Source: CAYXPG01 sp964564845
GTDB lineage: Bacteria > Planctomycetota > Phycisphaerae > Sedimentisphaerales > Anaerobacaceae
DNA length: 26,965 nt
Assembly: GCA_964564845.1 (NCBI GenBank)
Contig: CAZMCN010000011.1
Span: forward strand, 1 to 26,965
Direction: 5' to 3'
In this document: piece by piece, positions 22,189-26,965 of the stretch
Layout of the letters: every line of letters begins with the position of its first letter
Position numbering within the stretch: position 1 is the first letter of the stretch
Translations under genes and position numbers: made by a program
Notes under the pieces: model-generated
Database searches by the model: none
What the model saw: only the letters and a program-made list of their open reading frames with translations
Told to the model about the DNA's origin: nothing

Positions 22189-23853
22189 TTGGAAAAACGA
22201 AAAGTTATCTCAAATACTGTAATCTGGTACCTCTTGGCTGTACTTTTGCCGGCCTTGTTGGTATCACAAACGGCTCCGGCAGATTATCTGAAAATGTCTC
22301 CCACCCCGGATGTCGATAAGTCAAGGCACCTGCACGGGGCAAAGAAATCGTGCTGGATGGCTGCCGCTGCAAATATGCTCGCAGGTGCAGGCTACGGCCA
22401 CGGCAGCGACCCAAACGAGCGCTCCGATGATATTTACAAGGAGATGTGCATACACTTCGACCCCGGTCTTTGCGGATGGGCTGACACCGCTATAGACTGG
22501 TGGCTCGACGATGCAAACAATGTCTGGCAGGGTTCAAATCCCTACACCAATGTGAACGTACGTGGCCGTACTGTCAATAGATGCCCCTGGGCCGAACCAA
22601 ATCTGCCCAGACTGGTTGGCAACCTCATTCGAGACTGTAATATGGTCAGACTGAGCATTCGCAAACCGACCTGCGACCCGAATATCGGTACAGGAGGACA
22701 CGCCATCACATTCTGGGGCGATGACGGCGAGTCCAACGACCTAACCGCCAACCCATCCAAGGTCAAAGTCTCGGATTCCGACTTCTGGAACTCGATGGAG
22801 GACGTCCAGACATACGACTACGACGACTACGACAATCCCAACCCCGGCGATACCGATGACTGCAATGAGGGCGTCGGCTGGTACATCGACTACAAGTTAG
22901 CATCCCACTGGTACATCGACGATATTGTTGTGCTCTCTCCGGTCGATGACAACACACCGCAGGTTCGCACACTTGTCGGCTCGCTCAGTGTTCAGTACAA
23001 CGGTGCTGACCCCTGTGCCACAAAACTATACTACACAATCGCTACGGATAACAACCGTATTCTAAGTTACCGTACCGACATCGATTGGGACACAGATACC
23101 GCCCCTGACGTTACCGAAGATGCCAATGAGATAGACATCTACTGGGACCTCTCGGACGACCCCGTGCCCCAGGGTACAACGGTAAAGGTTACCGCCGAGA
23201 TTGTCGTACCATACGACCCGAATGGCGACTCCGTATCCATCAGAGGCGTGCGATGGAGCCTCGGCGGCCTCGAGGCCGTCCCTGGTTCGCTCTGGCATGG
23301 CCGACACAGCGAAATGGCCGGCGGCGAAGGTCTTTACAATGTTCCGAATATGTGCGGCGGTTATCTGGTCTGTGCCTTTAATATCTACGCCGACAATATG
23401 GGCACTATCCTGCTGGGAGAATATCGCTTCCAGCTCAGATATGCCTTCTACCAGGATCCCGAGGACCATAATTGTATTATGGTGCCATTGCCGGACATCG
23501 CTGCACCTCCACCCTGGTTTATGGGTATGTTCCGCTGCGGCCACAGTTACGGGCTGCTGCTCGATGATGAGTTGTGGAATTTCAGTGATTGGAAAACTAC
23601 TGACCTTATGTACCCGACGTTTCCACCTCTGCAGCCCTGGCTGTTTGACCTGCACTGGGATGGTCAACTTCCGTATCCTAAGGGTCAGAATTATGTAAGG
23701 GAAAAAGAGGCCGACAAATGCGGCGACCCTGGGACGAATTATCTGCCCGGTGATGTCAACAAAGACTGTGTTATTGACTACAAAGACGTTGCCGAAGTTG
23801 CTTATTACTGGCTGGTCTGCACAGACCCGAACGACCCTAATTGTATGTGGTAG
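22189..23853 (+). CDS. Secreted papain-like (C39/IdeS-like) cysteine peptidase candidate with dockerin-like tail
   Basis: 554 aa from TTG 22189, fixed by a perfect AAGGAGG 6 bases upstream. Residues 1-32 form a signal peptide (VIWYLLAVLLPALLVSQTAPA). A cysteine-peptidase-like domain (about 40-250) shows KKSCWMAAAANMLAGAGYG (C55), TGGHAITFWGDDG (H171) and KVSDSDFW (D196/D198), resembling the Cys-His-Asp layout of IdeS/Mac and C39-like peptidases. The middle (255-500) is an unrecognised Asp/Trp-rich, beta-like region. The C-terminus has one dockerin-type calcium-loop repeat GDVNKDCVIDYKDVAEVAYYWL (521-542) and a CTDPNDPNC tail, common in Phycisphaerae secreted proteins. Peptidase activity is inferred from motifs only; no cohesin partner is in the window. 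Confidence 0.75.
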   Translation: MEKRKVISNTVIWYLLAVLLPALLVSQTAPADYLKMSPTPDVDKSRHLHGAKKSCWMAAAANMLAGAGYGHGSDPNERSDDIYKEMCIHFDPGLCGWADTAIDWWLDDANNVWQGSNPYTNVNVRGRTVNRCPWAEPNLPRLVGNLIRDCNMVRLSIRKPTCDPNIGTGGHAITFWGDDGESNDLTANPSKVKVSDSDFWNSMEDVQTYDYDDYDNPNPGDTDDCNEGVGWYIDYKLASHWYIDDIVVLSPVDDNTPQVRTLVGSLSVQYNGADPCATKLYYTIATDNNRILSYRTDIDWDTDTAPDVTEDANEIDIYWDLSDDPVPQGTTVKVTAEIVVPYDPNGDSVSIRGVRWSLGGLEAVPGSLWHGRHSEMAGGEGLYNVPNMCGGYLVCAFNIYADNMGTILLGEYRFQLRYAFYQDPEDHNCIMVPLPDIAAPPPWFMGMFRCGHSYGLLLDDELWNFSDWKTTDLMYPTFPPLQPWLFDLHWDGQLPYPKGQNYVREKEADKCGDPGTNYLPGDVNKDCVIDYKDVAEVAYYWLVCTDPNDPNCMW

Positions 23854-23910
23854 CGCTTTAATAATAGTTTTGCTGTCGGTTTTGCAGCCGGTTTGAATCT
23901 GTAAATTAGC

Positions 23911-23934
23911 CCCCCGGCCCGGCCGGGGTTTTTT
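23911..23934 (+). terminator. Rho-independent terminator of the peptidase gene
   Basis: CCCCGG (23912-23917) pairs with CCGGGG (23923-23928) across a 5-base loop, followed by TTTTTT. It lies about 58 bases after the stop. The opposite strand lacks a T-run, so it should act only on the plus strand. Confidence 0.85.
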
Positions 23935-23963
23935 ATTCGACCTTTTGTGCGCTGCGCTAAATA

Positions 23964-25394
23964 CTACTCACTATCCGTTATCTGTAGTCTAAGAATATTC
24001 TGCGTCTTTTCTGTAACCTTTGCCTGTTCACTTATTCGAATCGGCCAAACCCAGATTATCTTCTCGGTGTCGGCGACGACGAGCACCCTTTTGCGTATTC
24101 TCTGAGGCACTCGCTGAGCGGTCAGAAATTTACCGACCTTTTTTTCTTCTGCCAGCCCCATAGGAACAAATCTGTCGCCTGCCCTGCGGCGTCGTATCGA
24201 CAAAGGCAATTTAATCCTGGCCAAATCGAACCATTCAGCAAAACCGGTTTTGCCCGCCTTGTATCTGCCCGCGCCGGTGTCGGCCTCGAAAATTCCCGCC
24301 TCGACCAAAAATCTGCCGAATCTCGTCTGTCCGGGGACGTTGACTTTTATACTTTCGCTTATTCTCTCATCGGCCAAAGTTGTCTTAGTCCTGGCAAAAA
24401 CCAGCTTCCTGTATTCCCGCTGGACCGAATAGCCGCCAGCCAGCTCAATCTTCCTGCCGCTGACATTCTGCTGAGCCATTTCCAGTATTCTTTTGAAATG
24501 TTCGTACGTCAAATCCCTCTCGCCGCTGCCGAGTGTTACCAGACTTCGCCTGAGGGCTTCAACCCTTACCGGGTCAGATAACTCTGAAAATTCTCTCAAA
24601 TCCAGAGTTATTTTACCGCCGCCGCATACAGCCAACCGGCTCCAGACCTTATCGACCCGGCTGCCGACAAAGCTATGAAACCTGCGGGCAGATTCTGCCA
24701 ACTCGCTCAATTGTTCCACAACAGAGCCTCTGGACTGTTTTTGCAATTGCGGCAGCAGCCGATGTCGAATATAGTTTCGCCGGTATCTGCAATCGGCGTT
24801 TGTCTTATCTCGGCGCCACTTAAGATTTCGCTCGTTGAGGTACTTGATGATTTCATTCCGGCTGACACAGAGCAAAGGCCTTACAAAAAAAACATCATCG
24901 TCAAATTTTCGTATCGGCCAAATCCCTCCAAGCCCGCGAAACCCCGTCCCGCGTGCCAGTCGCTGCAGGATAGTTTCGGCGTTGTCATTTTTTTGATGGG
25001 CGGTAGCAATGTACTCGCAGTTTTTTTCCCTTGCAATATCCAGCAGAGTTTCAATCCGCAATTTGCGCCCAGCCGTCTCGACTGAAAGTTTATTTCTGCG
25101 AGCAAACCTCGGCGTGTTCACCCGCTTTGTCGTTATCTCCAAATTCAGTTCACGCGCCTGCCTGGCAGCAAATTTTTCATCCAAATCCGCTTCAGCCCCT
25201 CTTATCTGATGATTTATATGGGCACAGAGCAACTCGCCTCCCAGCACACCTTCTGCCTTTAGTGCCCAGACAGTATTTAAAAGTGCAGTCGAATCGGCGC
25301 CGCCGGAAACCGCCAGCAGAATTTTATCCGCCGAGGCAAATAAACCGTTCGCTTTTACAAAGCCGGCTATCTTTTGCTCAAATTCAGTCAGCAT
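23964..25394 (-). CDS. tilS: tRNA(Ile)-lysidine synthase
   Basis: 476 aa, three-domain form. The N-terminal PP-loop ATPase has LAVSGGADSTALL (27-39), CAHINHQIRG and IATAHQKNDNAETILQRLARGTG, the last with ND for the usual DD. A middle helical domain (200-330) is followed by a TilS C-terminal domain with LSIRRRRAGDRFVPMGLAEEKKVGKFL. It attaches lysine to C34 of the tRNA-Ile(CAU) anticodon so that it reads AUA. The start is ATG 25394 with GTGGG upstream. It converges on the peptidase gene. The lipoprotein gene upstream has its own terminator, so tilS is probably transcribed separately. Confidence 0.95.
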   Translation of the reverse strand: MLTEFEQKIAGFVKANGLFASADKILLAVSGGADSTALLNTVWALKAEGVLGGELLCAHINHQIRGAEADLDEKFAARQARELNLEITTKRVNTPRFARRNKLSVETAGRKLRIETLLDIAREKNCEYIATAHQKNDNAETILQRLARGTGFRGLGGIWPIRKFDDDVFFVRPLLCVSRNEIIKYLNERNLKWRRDKTNADCRYRRNYIRHRLLPQLQKQSRGSVVEQLSELAESARRFHSFVGSRVDKVWSRLAVCGGGKITLDLREFSELSDPVRVEALRRSLVTLGSGERDLTYEHFKRILEMAQQNVSGRKIELAGGYSVQREYRKLVFARTKTTLADERISESIKVNVPGQTRFGRFLVEAGIFEADTGAGRYKAGKTGFAEWFDLARIKLPLSIRRRRAGDRFVPMGLAEEKKVGKFLTAQRVPQRIRKRVLVVADTEKIIWVWPIRISEQAKVTEKTQNILRLQITDSE

Positions 25395-25440
25395 TTCCCA
25401 CTAATAAAAACACAACAGCATCAATCCGCACTTTAAGATG

Positions 25441-25470
25441 AAAAAAAGGGCCTGACGCCCAGCCAGGCCC
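25441..25470 (-). terminator. Rho-independent terminator of the lipoprotein gene
   Basis: On the minus strand GGGCCTG (25470-25464) and CAGGCCC (25454-25448) form a 7-bp stem with a 9-base loop, followed by seven T (25447-25441). It sits about 55 bases downstream of the lipoprotein stop. Confidence 0.85.
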
Positions 25471-25524
25471 AATACTCTACCGCAAAAAAAACTTATCTAA
25501 AGCCCTTCAAGACCACTCGGAACG

Positions 25525-26298
25525 TCACTTGCTCTTGCTAAGCTCCGCAATCCGCATTTCTGCAAATTCTCTGTAACTGTCTTTGAGCCCTTCTTGTTCA
25601 ACGACCTGACGATAAAGCTCCAGAGCTTCCGCTCTGCGGTGGAGATGCTTATCCAGAATACGCGCCGCCTTATACTTGGCCGGATGATGTGTCTCGGGGT
25701 CCCACTGATATGCCCTCTGATAGTACAGAGCTGCTATTGAGTAGTCCTTGAAGTGTTGATAAATCCCGGCGGCCCTGTAAGCGGCATCATCAATCTTGTC
25801 ACTGGATGGATGTTTGCTTATTAGCTGGTTATATTTATCCAGAGCCAGACGAAGCATATTATCATTTTTTATAAGGATTAACTCTTGAGCTTTCCTTTCG
25901 AGCAGCCACGCCTCGTAGTACAAATCGTCGGCTTCTGGAATCGGCATACTCGCCTTCAAATCTGCCCCTGCCAAACTCGCCTCGAGCAGATAGTTGTATT
26001 TCGGCATCTGTTCAAGGGCCTGCAGCTCCTTTTCAGCCCATAAAAGTTTCATATTGTTACCCGTTTTCTTGTAATGTTTCACTAACAATTTAAGAAGCTG
26101 CTCATACGCCTGCCGGTTGTCCGAAACCTGCTCAACAATCTCCGTCTCAGCAACATCAGGGGCTTTAACTCCTGCAGACAGGATACGTGCCTTGGGGTCT
26201 TCCGGTATCAGTTGGCTTCTGCCGCTGTCGATACCACCGCAGCCGATAATCACAATTACCAAAACTGTTAAAACTGCACTAAAAATTACCTTTGCCAT
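25525..26298 (-). CDS. Lipoprotein with TPR-like helical repeats
   Basis: 257 aa. A signal peptide of 19 residues ends in the lipobox VIIGC, with C20 as the lipidated residue. The mature part is helical: a region of DNRQAYEQLLKLLVKHYKKTGNNMKLLWAEKELQAL (60-94), then TPR-like units around 130-162, 168-200 (DDAAYRAAGIYQHFKDYSIAALYYQRAYQWDP) and 206-238 (KYKAARILDKHLHRRAEALELYRQVV). This is reminiscent of YfiO/BamD-type or other periplasmic TPR lipoproteins, but I cannot name a family. Residue +2 is Gly, so outer-membrane sorting is possible by the proteobacterial rule. GAAAGGAAGC precedes ATG 26298. The gene stands alone with its own terminator. Confidence 0.8.
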   Translation of the reverse strand: MAKVIFSAVLTVLVIVIIGCGGIDSGRSQLIPEDPKARILSAGVKAPDVAETEIVEQVSDNRQAYEQLLKLLVKHYKKTGNNMKLLWAEKELQALEQMPKYNYLLEASLAGADLKASMPIPEADDLYYEAWLLERKAQELILIKNDNMLRLALDKYNQLISKHPSSDKIDDAAYRAAGIYQHFKDYSIAALYYQRAYQWDPETHHPAKYKAARILDKHLHRRAEALELYRQVVEQEGLKDSYREFAEMRIAELSKSK

Positions 26299-26462
26299 AA
26301 TAGCTTCCTTTCAGTTTTTTATCATAACCTTGCAAATAAAAATAATTCTAAAATTCCACCAAAAAACCAAAATCACTTCACATCTGTATCCTGTATGCCG
26401 CCGACCAAAAGCGTTTTAACATCGCCTCTGACGCTGCGGCCTGTTCATTTGCCAATTATCAA

Positions 26463-26627
26463 CTAAAACCGCCGCCCGTCAAGAATAAACATCATAAAAA
26501 ATATTCGGCTCAGGGCCCGTTCCAAATCCGCTATAAGCTTATTTTTCTCTTCGATACCTGCCGACAGACGGCTCGTCCTGGGCTTGACGGCGAACCGCAG
26601 TCTGTCTTCTTCGTTCCAATAGGTCAT
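26463..26627 (-). CDS. Small hypothetical protein, possibly half of a frameshifted gene
   Basis: 54 codons from ATG 26627: MTYWNEEDRLRFAVKPRTSR, then a Lys/Glu-rich helix (GIEEKNKLIADLERALSRI) and FFMMFILDGRRF. The mix looks protein-like rather than random. The ATG overlaps the stop of a 26-codon frame (26624-26704, MASYKKDRFFESITPYGDRL then MLLLRR) as ATGA. The two may be one gene broken by a frameshift near 26626, or a coupled pair. No family recognised. The ribosome site of the upstream frame (GAGGG 10 bases before ATG 26704) is weak. Confidence 0.35.
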   Translation of the reverse strand: MTYWNEEDRLRFAVKPRTSRLSAGIEEKNKLIADLERALSRIFFMMFILDGRRF

Positions 26628-26704
26628 CGTCGAAGCAAAAGCATCAGCCGGTCGCCGTAAGGTGTAATACTCTCAAAAAACCTGTCCTTTTTGTAACTTG
26701 CCAT
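26624..26704 (-). CDS. Tiny ORF overlapping the 54-aa hypothetical
   Basis: 26 codons, MASYKKDRFFESITPYGDRL followed by MLLLRR, ending in the ATGA that starts the next small frame. The text looks coding, but the size is too small to be sure. It reads naturally as the N-terminus of the protein continued at 26463-26627. Confidence 0.3.
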   Translation of the reverse strand: MASYKKDRFFESITPYGDRLMLLLRR

Positions 26705-26829
26705 TTCAAATCAGCCCTCAATAAACAATAAAACCGGAATCGCCATATTAACAGACGGCCCCCCACCAGCCATAACTTTTTACAAAACATTACCACCTGT
26801 CCTGAGCGCAGCGTAGTCGGACGGGCGAT

Positions 26830-26860
26830 ATTGCGAGGCCTGAAAGGCCGTGGCAATCTC
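26830..26860. repeat. GAGATTGC palindromic dispersed repeat, copy 2
   Basis: On the minus strand GAGATTGC..CGGCCTTTCAGGCCTCGCAAT mirrors the element at 11344-11373: same outer arms, GGCC core and similar length. Confidence 0.5.
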
Positions 26861-26863
26861 AAC

Positions 26864-26891
26864 ACTTTTTACTTTTGCCTTTTAACTTTTA
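26864..26891. repeat. T-rich heptanucleotide array
   Basis: Four in-phase 7-base units: ACTTTTT, ACTTTTG, CCTTTTA, ACTTTTA. It adjoins the GAGATTGC repeat. Confidence 0.45.
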
Positions 26892-26965
26892 ATTCGCTTC
26901 CGCTATTTTCTTGTAATCCCTCAGTTATGGGTGGGTATTCTTCTTTTGCTAACTGAACCACAACA

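Larger units (their letters stand above)
26299..26965. other. Mostly non-coding right end
   Basis: 667 bases upstream of the lipoprotein gene. They contain two tiny overlapping frames (26463-26704), an inverted copy of the GAGATTGC palindrome (26830-26860) and a heptad array (26864-26891). Nothing else was recognised. Confidence 0.55.

Noticed and set aside
22116..22319. 67-codon GTG frame with GGAGG just upstream, ending inside the peptidase gene
   Set aside because: Only its first half is outside the peptidase gene, the amino acid text shows no domain, and the peptidase TTG has the better ribosome site. A leader peptide role cannot be excluded but is unsupported.
23062..23667. 201-codon minus-strand open frame inside the peptidase gene
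   Set aside because: It is a shadow of the GC-rich peptidase coding frame with no domain of its own.

Overview
The window looks like a chromosomal segment of a planctomycete, most likely of the Phycisphaerae. The clues are a secreted protein ending in a single dockerin-like repeat (GDVNKDCVIDYKDVAEVAYYWL) followed by a Cys/Asp/Pro-rich tail, a response regulator fused to an excisionase-type helix-turn-helix, several GTG and TTG starts, and intergenic DNA full of short repeats. This is an inference from family resemblance; no rRNA or tRNA gene is present to confirm it.

Left edge (1-4040, minus strand): a compact accessory operon that looks like a phage-defence or restriction module. A good promoter at 4011-4038 drives a 58-aa excisionase-like HTH protein, a 1011-aa SF2 helicase with a C-terminal nuclease-like motif, and a TcmP-like protein that overlaps the helicase stop codon and runs off the window. 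Next (4291-6059) is a DDE integrase/transposase gene abutting the C-terminal half of an RNA 3'-phosphate cyclase gene (rtcA), whose N-terminal half is gone.

Signalling block (6396-10743, minus): a small multidrug-export family membrane protein, a 771-aa HDOD/GAF-like/histidine-kinase hybrid, and the HTH-REC regulator with its own promoter. The stretch 10744-11528 is gene-poor. It holds a remnant of a DUF6804-like membrane protein, REP-like hairpins and a displaced copy of the ruvB tail.

Housekeeping block (11529-21876, minus): eleven collinear genes read gap-pgk-rpe-accD-hisC-hisB-ispF-cysS-ruvC-ruvA-ruvB, covering glycolysis, pentose phosphate, fatty acid, histidine, isoprenoid, aminoacyl-tRNA and recombination functions. 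Three junctions (hisB/ispF, cysS/ruvC, ruvC/ruvA) are 4-base stop/start overlaps. The accD-hisC and ruvA-ruvB gaps hold heptanucleotide tandem repeats that run up to the hisC and ruvB start codons.

Right part (21782-26965): a divergent promoter region, a secreted papain-like cysteine peptidase candidate with a dockerin-like tail and a clear terminator (+), then tilS and a helical-repeat lipoprotein (both -). The last 660 bases are mostly non-coding, with two tiny overlapping ORFs.

The least explained signals are the HTH/helicase-nuclease/TcmP operon, the period-7 repeat arrays at seven sites (four of them sharing a CTA-N4 unit), the duplicated ruvB 3' end, and the peptidase-dockerin protein.
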